A stretch of DNA of 64,000 nt. Origin: Oceanobacillus rekensis (GTDB lineage: Bacteria > Bacillota > Bacilli > Bacillales > Amphibacillaceae). Below, piece after piece: positions 1 to 8,455 of this stretch. The first letter of the stretch is position 1, and the number at the start of each line of letters is the position of its first letter. The translations under genes and the position numbers were made by a program. A model generated the notes under the pieces. It had not been told where the DNA came from. It saw nothing but the letters and a program-made list of their open reading frames with translations, and ran no database searches. The stretch is taken from the NCBI RefSeq assembly GCF_002153375.1, contig NZ_MTBQ01000004.1:248001-312000 (forward strand). The letters run 5' to 3'.

Positions 1-2
1 CG

Positions 3-383
3 GAAGAATTAGGCATCGTTACGGAAGCTATCAAAGAGGTTATACCACTTGATTATGTCATAAATGATTTAGGAAGGATTGTTTACCCATTTGTTGGCAG
101 AATTACTAACCCGAAACAGATTATCCCGAATAAATCCGAAGTGGAAGAGGTTTTTACCGTTCCACTCTCTTATTTCGTCAATACAGTACCAAAGAAGTAT
201 AAAGTTAATTTTCAAGTGTCTCCAGAGAATGATTTCCCTTATCACCTTATTGTTGGTGGTGAAGATTATAATTGGCAAGTTCGGCATATCGAAGAGCTGT
301 TTTACCAATATGACGGGAAAGTGGTTTGGGGATTAACTGCGAAGATACTAACACACTTTATTAGTTTATTGCATAATGAATAA
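3..383 (+). CDS. CoA pyrophosphatase, Nudix family (3' end only)
   Basis: The reading frame is open from the window edge to the TAA at 381-383. It begins inside a Nudix box: the first residues EELGI are the second half of the REXXEEXGU motif that binds the catalytic metal. The rest (about 126 residues) resembles the C-terminal half of NudL/YeaB-type hydrolases, which cleave coenzyme A and related CoA diphosphates to 4'-phosphopantetheine and 3',5'-ADP. The 5' half lies outside the window, so the start and the NuCoA motif cannot be checked. A hairpin terminator follows directly. The Nudix fold is well supported; the CoA substrate is inferred from overall resemblance. Confidence 0.75.
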   Translation, partial: EELGIVTEAIKEVIPLDYVINDLGRIVYPFVGRITNPKQIIPNKSEVEEVFTVPLSYFVNTVPKKYKVNFQVSPENDFPYHLIVGGEDYNWQVRHIEELFYQYDGKVVWGLTAKILTHFISLLHNE

Positions 384-386
384 CTC

Positions 387-424
387 AAAAAGCACATGAG
401 AAGTCATTCTCTCATGTGCTTTTA
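387..424. terminator. Bidirectional rho-independent terminator
   Basis: A perfect inverted repeat (AGCACATGAG / CTCATGTGCT) has an A-tract on the left and a T-tract on the right. It lies between the convergent Nudix gene and the helicase gene and can serve both. Confidence 0.85.
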
Positions 425-438
425 TTTGTTTTAAACCA

Positions 439-2364
439 TCAATTCATACGGACCGGCAATACACCGGCAATATCCTGTCCATACTTCTCACGTTCTTCTT
501 CCTTTAGCCAAATTTGAATCACACCATAATCCAAACTCGTTCGGATTAGACGACCAACTCCCTGACGCAGACGAAGCAACATATATGGTGCATCCACTTC
601 TTTCTCTGCATCTAAGACATGATTTCTTTTCGCCTGAAATACCGGGTCTTTCGGTGGAAATGGCAGTGAGGCAATAATCACCTGTGTTAATGCAACACCC
701 GGAACATCAAGCCCTTCCCAAAGATGATGTGCACATAATACAGATGTTTCATCTTTTTGGAAGTTCTGTACGGTTGCACTAATCTCTTGATCACCTTCAT
801 AGTGAATTCCAAATGTAAAGGTCTGACCCTTCGCCCATTCTCTAAAATGACTCATTTCCTCTTCAGTGGAGAACAAGACCAGTGAATGTCCATCATTTGC
901 TACCAATTGTTTTCCGATATTTTCCCACTTTGAAATGATGTCCTGCTCTATATGACTATTTATTTTCATTTTATTTTCATAATCGAATGGTGATGCTACG
1001 GAGAAGGAATCAAATTTCCCTATCCCTAAACTGTTGGCCAAGTAATTGAAATCGCCACTTTGTGATAAGGTGGCAGATGAGAACACAAAAGGAATACTTT
1101 GACTAAATACTTCTTTTTTCAATACATCTTCCACGAGACGCGGCATAACGACTAAACTTGTCGCCGTTTCATTTTCTTCCAACCAGTAAATTCCTTCGTC
1201 ATCTTTTAACAGAATCGAAAGTCCATAAGAGAAAAACTCCAAATATTCCTCGATGATTTTAGTATGATATTCATCCATAGTAAATAATTCAGAATCAAAT
1301 ACTAAATGTTCCAGCAGCTGTTGAACCATGCCATTTAGCTTACTTGCCATTTCAATCATGGTGTTTGTTCGGGGAATTTCCTGCCGGTTGGACCCTGCGA
1401 CGATAGAAGCTGTGCCGTCAAGCAATTCAAACCATTCATCATTCAACGCCAAAATATCCTCTACAAGCAACAGTGATTCTTCACGAACATCTTGTCCCAT
1501 ATAACCTGTAAGGACATTCGTCAGATTTTGAAAATTAAATCGATAGGTCAATCCCTTTTGGGCAGCAAATTCCAATAGATGACCTTCATCAAATACGACA
1601 GAGCTTGCTTCCGGAAGTAATGGCATCTGCCCTTCACGCTTACGGGATTCCTTCGTCCACACATGTTCCATATAAAAGTCATGGGAACAAATAATGATAT
1701 CCTGTGCATGCCTATAGTATTCGCGATTTAGCGTTTGACCGCTACGGTGTCTCCAATCACAGGTCGAACACTGCTGGAGTGGATCCCATGCGATCTTTTC
1801 CCATTTCTCATCTGGTACCCATGGATATTCCTTCCGATCACCATAACGTTCAAACGACTTCATCATTGCACTCGTATCAAAAACAAAATCCGGTATCTCA
1901 TCATGTACCCTTAAAATATCCATATCATCCGTTTTATTCGCCAGTGGGTCAAGCTTCTTTATACAGACGTAGTTTTCCCGTGCTTTTGCCAAGCGGACAT
2001 CCACATGGAGGCCAAGCGCTTCCTCGAGTTTTTCGATATCCCCGCCCTTTTTCACAAGCTGTTCAATTAGCGTCTCATCGGCACAGGAAATGATGGCCGG
2101 CTTTCCTTTATAACGCGCATAACAAATTGCATACAATAAATAAACAAGCGTCTTCCCTGTACCAACACCAGCTTCAGCAAAAATAGTACTCTTATTTTTA
2201 AAAGCCTGTTCCAATTGAAAGGCCATGTAGATTTGTTCATCACGCAATTCATAACCCTTTTCAGGTAAAATATCATAAAAAACATCACCGACGTAATCAC
2301 CCAGTCGGTCAAAGAAATTTTCAGTCTTAGAGACAGTAAATGGTAGTGACGTATTTCTTGTCAT
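439..2364 (-). CDS. DinG/YpvA-type ATP-dependent DNA helicase (XPD-like superfamily 2)
   Basis: About 641 residues. Visible motifs: Walker A AEAGVGTGKT, DEGH Walker B, SSATL motif III and a QGVGRLIRT motif VI, as in DinG/XPD helicases that unwind DNA 5' to 3'. Cysteines that could belong to an iron-sulphur cluster are present (VCIKK, then CSTC). The usual fourth ligand is not clear; the next cysteine falls in the IICSHDF segment, where the family normally has an NH motif. No N-terminal exonuclease domain, so it resembles B. subtilis YpvA rather than DinG. The ATG at 2364 is chosen because AAAAAGGAGT lies just upstream of it; an upstream in-frame ATG at 2454 has no such site. Confidence 0.88.
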   Translation of the reverse strand: MTRNTSLPFTVSKTENFFDRLGDYVGDVFYDILPEKGYELRDEQIYMAFQLEQAFKNKSTIFAEAGVGTGKTLVYLLYAICYARYKGKPAIISCADETLIEQLVKKGGDIEKLEEALGLHVDVRLAKARENYVCIKKLDPLANKTDDMDILRVHDEIPDFVFDTSAMMKSFERYGDRKEYPWVPDEKWEKIAWDPLQQCSTCDWRHRSGQTLNREYYRHAQDIIICSHDFYMEHVWTKESRKREGQMPLLPEASSVVFDEGHLLEFAAQKGLTYRFNFQNLTNVLTGYMGQDVREESLLLVEDILALNDEWFELLDGTASIVAGSNRQEIPRTNTMIEMASKLNGMVQQLLEHLVFDSELFTMDEYHTKIIEEYLEFFSYGLSILLKDDEGIYWLEENETATSLVVMPRLVEDVLKKEVFSQSIPFVFSSATLSQSGDFNYLANSLGIGKFDSFSVASPFDYENKMKINSHIEQDIISKWENIGKQLVANDGHSLVLFSTEEEMSHFREWAKGQTFTFGIHYEGDQEISATVQNFQKDETSVLCAHHLWEGLDVPGVALTQVIIASLPFPPKDPVFQAKRNHVLDAEKEVDAPYMLLRLRQGVGRLIRTSLDYGVIQIWLKEEEREKYGQDIAGVLPVRMN

Positions 2365-2606
2365 AGTAAACTCCTTTTTAGTATAGAGTCCAAAAGTAGG
2401 ATAAAAAGATTTAAGGAAAGAACATTTTGAATATCCTCTTTTACTTCTATTCAATAAGCTTTCATACTAGCATAAATCATAAAAAAACTGCAACTAAACT
2501 TTATATTCAAAGCATGCATTGCTATTTATTTTTTTGTTAGTACAATATAAATATAACGCTAATTAAGGAAATTCGTTTCCCAACTTATAGAGAGAGAGGA
2601 AATTTC

Positions 2607-3833
2607 ATGGAAAAGGCAATTGATAATAAACCCAGGTCCCAATTTAATAACCAACCAATATATTCTATTTTATTTATTATTGGAACATGCCATCTTTTAA
2701 ATGATTCCTTGCAGGCTGTGATTCCAGCTATGTTTCCTATCCTGGAACAATCCTTAGGGCTTACTTTTACACAGCTTGGACTTATTACCTTCACTTTAAA
2801 TATGGTTTCATCCGTAATGCAGCCATTTGTTGGGATATATACGGATAAACATCCGATTCCCTATGCTTTACCAATTGGGCTTACAAGCAGCATGTTCGGG
2901 ATGTTAGGCCTCGCTTTAGCTCCTAATTTCTGGACGATTCTAGTAAGTGTCGTTTTCATTGGGTTAGGTTCTGCAATTTTTCATCCAGAGGGGTCACGTG
3001 TTGCTTACCTTGCTGCCGGCAATAGGCGCGGGCTTGCTCAATCGATATATCAGGTTGGCGGTAACTCCGGACAAGCATTGGCTCCCCTTATCACTGCACT
3101 TGTCCTCGTTCCACTAGGACAATTTGGCGCAATCTGGTTTACATTAATCGCCTTTTTAGCGGTATTATTTCTTTCCTATATTGCTAGATGGTATGCTGGT
3201 CAAATAAAAGCATATTCCAAGAGTTTAAAGGATAGCAAAGTTGTAAAACAAAATAAAAATGTATCAAAAGCAATTAAAGGCGCACTTATTGTTCTCATAC
3301 TCATCGTTTTCGCTCGTTCCTGGTACACAGCAGCAATCTCTAACTTTTATGCTTTTTATGCCATCGACAGCTATGGACTTACAATTGCAAAGTCACAAGT
3401 TTACATCTTTACCTTCCTGGTGTTCGGCGCAGTCGGTACTTTTTTAGGAGGGCCTTTAGCAGATCGATTTGGAAAAAGAAATATTATTCTATTTTCATTA
3501 ATCGCAGTTGCCCCACTCGCCATTCTATTACCATATGTCGGACCAATTAGTGCTATTATTCTGCTTGGAATTATTGGGCTTATCTTAATGACCAGCTTTT
3601 CGGTAACCGTTGTCTATGCACAAGAACTCGTTCCCGGCAAAATCGGTACAATGTCTGGGCTGATTGTTGGACTAGCCTTCGGGATGGGGGCAATCGGCGC
3701 TGTAGCACTCGGTTCCTTTATTGATTTAGTCGGCTTAACTCCTACAATGATTAGTATATCATTCTTACCATTTTTAGGATTTTTAACATATTTACTGCCT
3801 TCTGATGAAAAAGTTAGACAATGGTATGCGTAA
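2607..3833 (+). CDS. MFS transporter, fosmidomycin-resistance (Fsr) family
   Basis: 408 residues with about twelve hydrophobic segments. The N-terminal pattern CHLLNDSLQAVIPAMFPIL followed by LTFTQLGLITFTLNMVSS is characteristic of the Fsr group of major facilitator exporters. A GGPLADRFGKR loop is the second-half copy of the MFS loop 2-3 motif. The start is preceded by AGAGAGGAAA. It is monocistronic, divergent from the helicase and followed 93 bp later by the LysM gene. The family assignment is solid; the exported compound is unknown, since Fsr-like proteins of Gram-positives are often annotated from similarity only. Confidence 0.85.
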   Translation: MEKAIDNKPRSQFNNQPIYSILFIIGTCHLLNDSLQAVIPAMFPILEQSLGLTFTQLGLITFTLNMVSSVMQPFVGIYTDKHPIPYALPIGLTSSMFGMLGLALAPNFWTILVSVVFIGLGSAIFHPEGSRVAYLAAGNRRGLAQSIYQVGGNSGQALAPLITALVLVPLGQFGAIWFTLIAFLAVLFLSYIARWYAGQIKAYSKSLKDSKVVKQNKNVSKAIKGALIVLILIVFARSWYTAAISNFYAFYAIDSYGLTIAKSQVYIFTFLVFGAVGTFLGGPLADRFGKRNIILFSLIAVAPLAILLPYVGPISAIILLGIIGLILMTSFSVTVVYAQELVPGKIGTMSGLIVGLAFGMGAIGAVALGSFIDLVGLTPTMISISFLPFLGFLTYLLPSDEKVRQWYA

Positions 3834-3926
3834 ATTTTACATCTAGTAGCTTTGTTCTAAGCATGAAATTAGAGAATATGCATATAATCAGACACCTATG
3901 TCTTTTTAAAGAAGAAAGGGGATTAT

Positions 3927-5741
3927 ATGCAATATTTCTATACCGTCCAACCTGCTGACACGCTATACAACATCGCAAAAAGATGGGAAATTCCATTAGC
4001 CTCCATTATCGCTGCAAATAACTTAACAGACCCAAATACGATATTCCTAGGACAACAACTATCCATTCCACCTGGAGTAAATCGTTATCGTGTGAGACCA
4101 GGAGATTCTATTTATCGAATTTCACAGTTTTTTAAGGTACCAGTTTCTGTGATTATAGAAGCTAATCAGCTTCAACCACCTTACTCTATCCAAGTTGGTC
4201 AATTAATTAAAGTCCCACCTGGCTTTCCGTATTATACCGTTCAGCCTGGTGATACGTTATATTCTATTGCCGGGAGATTTAACGTCGTAACGAATGGGAT
4301 TAGGAATATCGAATTAATTCAACGGGCAAATCAATTACCTACAACTAATATTACACCTGGGATGATGCTGCATATCCCGTATGCTCCTCCAGGCGATGAA
4401 GGACTGATTGCCTATTTTAGTAATCAGAGTGGGCTATTTGATCTTTGGTTGTACAATCCTGAAAGTGGCACTCCTGTTCAATTAACAACTGGACTAGGTG
4501 ACTCTTTTTCAAGCCCTGAATGGTCACCAGACAGCAGGAAAATTGCCTTCGTTGGAAAGAACAGAATATTATATGTTATTGGTCTTGAGGAAGGTTCTGT
4601 GGCATCCATCGATCAACTAGCCGGAAATGATAGTCTACGGTTAGATTGGTCCCCTGATAGTACAAAATTAGCATATACAACCAGGAATCAAATCATCATA
4701 TATGACCTTACCACTTATCAACCTCAATCCATCCAGCAGCCCGAAGCAACAGATGTGCAATGGTTTCCGAACGGCATGGAACTTCTGTATCAGGCACCTG
4801 ATGGAGATGGGATTAGTCAGCTTTATCGTATTTTTACAAACGGCACACAGAGAAGGAAAATTACAAACAATACAGATGGGCCACTTCATGATATTCAGTT
4901 GTCAAAAGACGGGTCCTTTGTACTTTATACAACTCCTGGAGCGAGCATATCACTCATCCATACAATTGAATTAGCAACAGGTAATAGTTTTGGTATAGAG
5001 GGCGGTCCACTTGCAAAAAACTATTATCCGAGATGGTCTCCCAATTCCAGAGTAATCGCTTATAGTGCAACAGCATATGAAGATCTAGGTTATTTTAATC
5101 AAATTCGCACGGTGGGAAGCAGAGATGAAGGTGAAACCATTCATGCATTATCAAATTGTTTTTCCTCACCCGTCACCTGGTCACCAGAGGGAAATAAGAT
5201 TGCCTATCTTTCCGGTTGCATGGAACAGGAATTTGCTCATGAGATTTGGGTAGTAGCCCCGAATCACCCTGTTCCGATCCAGCTGATGAAAGGAGCTATA
5301 ATTACATCACTCCAGTGGTCACCTACATCTGTAAATCACTCTTCTAAACGCACTTTTACAAATCAAACATATCGGGTCAGATTTCAGTATCCATCTCACT
5401 GGAAAAAGGTGAATAATGAAAGATATGTGGGTGCTGACGGCTTTTTTCAAGTTTCAGCAATAGCAGGAGATAGCCTAGAAGATGTTTGTCAGGGTGAGGC
5501 ACATCACCCATTAATGCCATATGGATCCAAGCCGCAAGTCATCCCTACCACCATTCAAAATGAAGCAGCATGTTTTATTTTTCCATCGACAGACCAACCT
5601 GCTGAAATGAATCGACAGGCTACCCTAATCGTCTCCTATCCAGAACCAATAGAAATTCAGGGATCAACATATAATTTCCTTATTTTATGGGTTGATGAGA
5701 CACATCTTAGGGAAATCGCATCTACACTTAAATTTATATAA
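3927..5741 (+). CDS. LysM peptidoglycan-binding protein with TolB-like beta-propeller
   Basis: 604 residues in three parts. Residues 3-47, 52-96 and 101-151 are LysM modules, each opening with Y-x-V-x-P-x-D-(T/S)-(L/I)-Y and closing with a (L/I)-x-(I/V)-P segment; LysM binds glycan chains of peptidoglycan or chitin-like polymers. Residues about 160-465 contain repeated SPDS-KIAF/WSPEGNKIAYLS blades typical of WD40-like/TolB propellers. The last 135 residues (from RTFTNQTYRVRFQYP) form a separate domain that I do not recognise. No signal peptide is visible, so export is uncertain; it could be a spore-coat or mother-cell protein, as many signal-less LysM proteins of spore formers are. Ribosome binding site AGAAAGGGG. 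Confidence 0.82.
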   Translation: MQYFYTVQPADTLYNIAKRWEIPLASIIAANNLTDPNTIFLGQQLSIPPGVNRYRVRPGDSIYRISQFFKVPVSVIIEANQLQPPYSIQVGQLIKVPPGFPYYTVQPGDTLYSIAGRFNVVTNGIRNIELIQRANQLPTTNITPGMMLHIPYAPPGDEGLIAYFSNQSGLFDLWLYNPESGTPVQLTTGLGDSFSSPEWSPDSRKIAFVGKNRILYVIGLEEGSVASIDQLAGNDSLRLDWSPDSTKLAYTTRNQIIIYDLTTYQPQSIQQPEATDVQWFPNGMELLYQAPDGDGISQLYRIFTNGTQRRKITNNTDGPLHDIQLSKDGSFVLYTTPGASISLIHTIELATGNSFGIEGGPLAKNYYPRWSPNSRVIAYSATAYEDLGYFNQIRTVGSRDEGETIHALSNCFSSPVTWSPEGNKIAYLSGCMEQEFAHEIWVVAPNHPVPIQLMKGAIITSLQWSPTSVNHSSKRTFTNQTYRVRFQYPSHWKKVNNERYVGADGFFQVSAIAGDSLEDVCQGEAHHPLMPYGSKPQVIPTTIQNEAACFIFPSTDQPAEMNRQATLIVSYPEPIEIQGSTYNFLILWVDETHLREIASTLKFI

Positions 5742-5770
5742 TACCCTTACTTAAGAAACCGGCACAAAAT

Positions 5771-5808
5771 AAAACACATGAGAAGTCTGCCCTCCACTCA
5801 TGTGTTTT
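5771..5808. terminator. Bidirectional rho-independent terminator
   Basis: AAAACACATGAG pairs with CTCATGTGTTTT across a 14-nt loop, with A and T tracts outside. It sits between the LysM gene and the convergent CoA transferase gene. The left arm shares CACATGAGAAGTC with the hairpin near position 391. Confidence 0.85.
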
Positions 5809-5899
5809 ACTACGTTACTATATTTTTAACCCCTAATGTTTCTCAACAAATTTCTACAAAATCCGGGAAGTGACAGGCACCGATACTGCTGCCACCGTG

Positions 5900-7417
5900 T
5901 TATTCCTGCTCTACTAATACCCGTCGCATTGTACCGTGTTCTTTAAAGTTTGTATGCCATGATAATGCTTTTTCCAGCACATGAGGGGTCTGCCCTCCAC
6001 GCTCAAGTGCTTCATTATAGTAATCCCATAATTGCTCACGATACGTTGGATGTACACAGTTTTCAATGATTATTGGTACACGTTCTCTCGGTGCCAATCC
6101 ACGTAAATCTGCATAGCCCTGTTCTGTTACAACAACATCTACGTCATGTTCTGTATGATCTACATGTGGTACAAATGGAACAATACTGGAGATGTCTCCT
6201 CCCTTAGCGATTGATTTTGTAACGAAAATTCCCAAGCGGGCATTACGGGCGAAATCACCCGAACCACCGATTCCATTCATCATTTTTGTCCCACTGACAT
6301 GTGTGGAATTGACATTTCCATAAATATCAAATTCTAAAGCGGTATTAATGGAAATAAGGCCAAGTCTACGGATAATTTCCGGCTGATTTGAAATCTCTTG
6401 AGGTCTCAAGACTAATTTATCTCGATATTTATCAAGATTATTGAATACTTGTTCCATTTTTTCACTGGATAATGTTATGGAACATGCAGAAGCAAAGTTA
6501 ACTTTCCCCGCATCAATGAGGTCAAATACCGCATCCTGAAGTACTTCAGAATATACTACCAAGTCTTTAAACTCCGAATCAACCATGCCATGGAGTACCG
6601 CGTTAGCAACGGACCCAATTCCTGATTGTAAAGGCATCAATGATTCACTTAATCGCCCGGCTTTTACTTCAGACCGTAAAAAGTCCAAAAGATGATTAGC
6701 CATAATCTTCGTTTCCTCATCTGGTGGCATAATTGTGGATGGAGAATCCATTTGATGCGTAAACACAATTCCTTTTACTTTTTCGAAATCAAGCGGAATA
6801 CCAATTTTTCCGATTCGCTGGTCAACGCCTGTTAATGGAATAGGTTCTCGTTCACCCTGCTTGTTTGGAATGTAAATATCATGCAATCCTTCTAAATCTC
6901 CCGCTTGTGCTGTGTTCAACTCAATAATAATATTTTCTGCTGTCTCAATAAAGGATGCCGAGTTTCCAACAGATGTACTCGGAATCATTAGCCCATCTTC
7001 GGTAATGGATATTGCTTCCACGATTGCATAATCAATTCGGTCCATCACATCTGCACGCAGTAGCTCTGAAGTATGCGATAGATGTTGGTCGACAAATAAA
7101 TGACCCCCTGTATTAATTGCTTTCCGCATCGAAGGGTCTGCCTGAAAAGGTAAACGCTTATTAACGATACCTGCTTCTGCAAGCACTTTATCTATATTTG
7201 ACCCTAATGAAGCTCCAGTGTATACGTTTACTTTAAGGTCCTCTCCATTTTCTGCTCGCTTAACAAGTGCAGTTGGTACAGCTTTTGCATCTCCTGCACG
7301 AGTAAAACCGCTTAATCCCAATGTCATCCCATCTTGGATCCATGATGCAGCTTCTTCCGCAGAAACAACAAGATTATGCATTCGCGAATCATGTATGCGC
7401 TTTAATTTTTCCTCCAT
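5900..7417 (-). CDS. Acetyl-CoA hydrolase/transferase family, probable succinate:acetyl-CoA CoA-transferase
   Basis: 505 residues, full length for the class I CoA-transferase group that includes AarC, ScpC and Cat1. A VYSEVLQDA segment at about residue 295 holds the candidate catalytic glutamate, and the glycine-rich NGIGGSGDFARNA loop shapes the CoA site. Members move CoA between acetate, succinate or propionate, or hydrolyse acetyl-CoA. The ATG at 7417 is preferred over a TTG three bases upstream because it lies 8 nt from GGAGGG. The LytTR-type regulator lies 135 bp upstream on the same strand, which suggests control of this gene by that protein. The exact acyl donor cannot be read from sequence. 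Confidence 0.85.
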   Translation of the reverse strand: MEEKLKRIHDSRMHNLVVSAEEAASWIQDGMTLGLSGFTRAGDAKAVPTALVKRAENGEDLKVNVYTGASLGSNIDKVLAEAGIVNKRLPFQADPSMRKAINTGGHLFVDQHLSHTSELLRADVMDRIDYAIVEAISITEDGLMIPSTSVGNSASFIETAENIIIELNTAQAGDLEGLHDIYIPNKQGEREPIPLTGVDQRIGKIGIPLDFEKVKGIVFTHQMDSPSTIMPPDEETKIMANHLLDFLRSEVKAGRLSESLMPLQSGIGSVANAVLHGMVDSEFKDLVVYSEVLQDAVFDLIDAGKVNFASACSITLSSEKMEQVFNNLDKYRDKLVLRPQEISNQPEIIRRLGLISINTALEFDIYGNVNSTHVSGTKMMNGIGGSGDFARNARLGIFVTKSIAKGGDISSIVPFVPHVDHTEHDVDVVVTEQGYADLRGLAPRERVPIIIENCVHPTYREQLWDYYNEALERGGQTPHVLEKALSWHTNFKEHGTMRRVLVEQE

Positions 7418-7446
7418 CAAATAATCCCTCCAACAAATAGCTATTA

Positions 7447-7476
7447 ATTATAATTTTAACTATTTTTTAAAAGTTA
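7447..7476 (-). promoter_or_regulatory. Possible promoter and operator of the CoA-transferase gene
   Basis: On the minus strand a TATAAT hexamer (7447-7452) is preceded by an inverted repeat TAACT/AGTTA (arms 7457-7461 and 7472-7476) in place of a good -35 box. This arrangement would suit an activator such as the LytTR protein encoded upstream. AT-rich DNA makes chance likely. Confidence 0.3.
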
Positions 7477-7552
7477 TAGGAAAAAGAGGGAGAAAAAAGA
7501 TAATTTTTGATTAAACCATTCGGATTTTCGGATGGAACAGAATGACTTCGGT

Positions 7553-8197
7553 TTAAAAACCAAGTAATTTCCGAAAATAGCTCGAATAGGACTGACTAAC
7601 AGGGATTCTGACATCGCCCTCCATCGCCAGAAGAAAGGTGGAATGTGTATCTGGATAGATTTCTTTAATATGATTTACATTTACGATAAAGGAACGATGG
7701 CAGCGGATAAAATGCTCTCTTGGCAGCATGAATTCAAACTCCTGCAATGTACTACTATGGGTTCCTGAATAACCTTCCGAAAATACATGGGTTTTGCGAT
7801 CTTTTGCTTCTATATACTTTACATCCATAAAAGGAATTGGCTTCCAACCATCCTCACTTCTAACTGTGACAACCGTTTTGCCATCCGTATATGCAGGAAA
7901 TATAGCTAATACACAACCTTCCAGATGACCTTCAAAATGAAACGGTACTGCCATACCATGATATGGAACACCAAGAATATCCCGATTAACAAATTCAGAT
8001 ACCTTCTGTTCCGATACAATTGCTTTATGTGCAAGCGTGCCCTCCTTAATCGGATCTCCAACTCGTATCTTCAAATCAATTCGTTTACTTCTGCGATAAT
8101 AAAGATATTTATTTGTATTTGCGATTGCAATCGAAATCTCATCCGAAAAAAGCTCCCCAATCACATCCAAAAGCGAATCCAAAGTCAACCTCTCCAT
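7553..8197 (-). CDS. LytTR-domain transcriptional regulator
   Basis: 214 residues. The C-terminal 100 residues form a LytTR DNA-binding domain: FMDVKYIEAKDRKTHVFSE, then LPREHFIRCHRSFIVNVNHIKEI and a final SYFRKLL. The N-terminal half (about residues 1-105) is not a response-regulator receiver; it lacks the phospho-acceptor aspartate pocket and looks like a small sensory domain (PAS/GAF-like), so the signal may be a ligand. A GTG at 8209 is also in frame, but the ATG at 8197 sits about 11 nt after AGGGAG and is chosen. It lies immediately upstream of the CoA-transferase gene on the same strand, its most likely target. Confidence 0.8.
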   Translation of the reverse strand: MERLTLDSLLDVIGELFSDEISIAIANTNKYLYYRRSKRIDLKIRVGDPIKEGTLAHKAIVSEQKVSEFVNRDILGVPYHGMAVPFHFEGHLEGCVLAIFPAYTDGKTVVTVRSEDGWKPIPFMDVKYIEAKDRKTHVFSEGYSGTHSSTLQEFEFMLPREHFIRCHRSFIVNVNHIKEIYPDTHSTFLLAMEGDVRIPVSQSYSSYFRKLLGF

Positions 8198-8423
8198 AGT
8201 TCCTGTCACTCCCTGGTTTTTGTCGAATTCCCATGTTACTCTTTCTCCACTATTATTGTTTTTGTTATGATATTTCTATTATACTATCTTATTTTCAGTC
8301 CTTACAAACCTACTGGATTAATTAATATATTTTATTAACTAATTAAAATATTCATGAATCTTTCCGAATATCGTGAATGATGACATGGACGCGTAACTTT
8401 GGTAATCTATTAGGGGGATAAGT

Positions 8424-8453
8424 ATGAGAACGTCTCATTATAGAGGGGGTTAA
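8424..8453 (+). CDS. Possible nine-codon leader peptide upstream of the YutJ-type gene
   Basis: ATG at 8424 follows AGGGGG by 6 nt and encodes MRTSHYRGG, ending in TAA two bases before the ATG of the next gene. The leader covers that gene's own AGAGGGGG ribosome binding site, so its translation could influence the downstream start. The ATGAGA/TCTCAT inverted repeat at 8424-8438 lies inside it. Peptide production is inferred only. Confidence 0.35.
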   Translation: MRTSHYRGG

Positions 8454-8455
8454 TC

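Noticed and set aside
1704-2093. 129-codon frame on the plus strand inside the helicase gene
   Set aside because: Shadow of the real frame: no ribosome binding site, unusual composition (His, Ser, Pro), fully within the conserved helicase.
5865-5881. GGGAAGTGACAGGCACC word
   Set aside because: It resembles a short word common in Bacillus spacers, but only one copy is seen here and no structure is attached.
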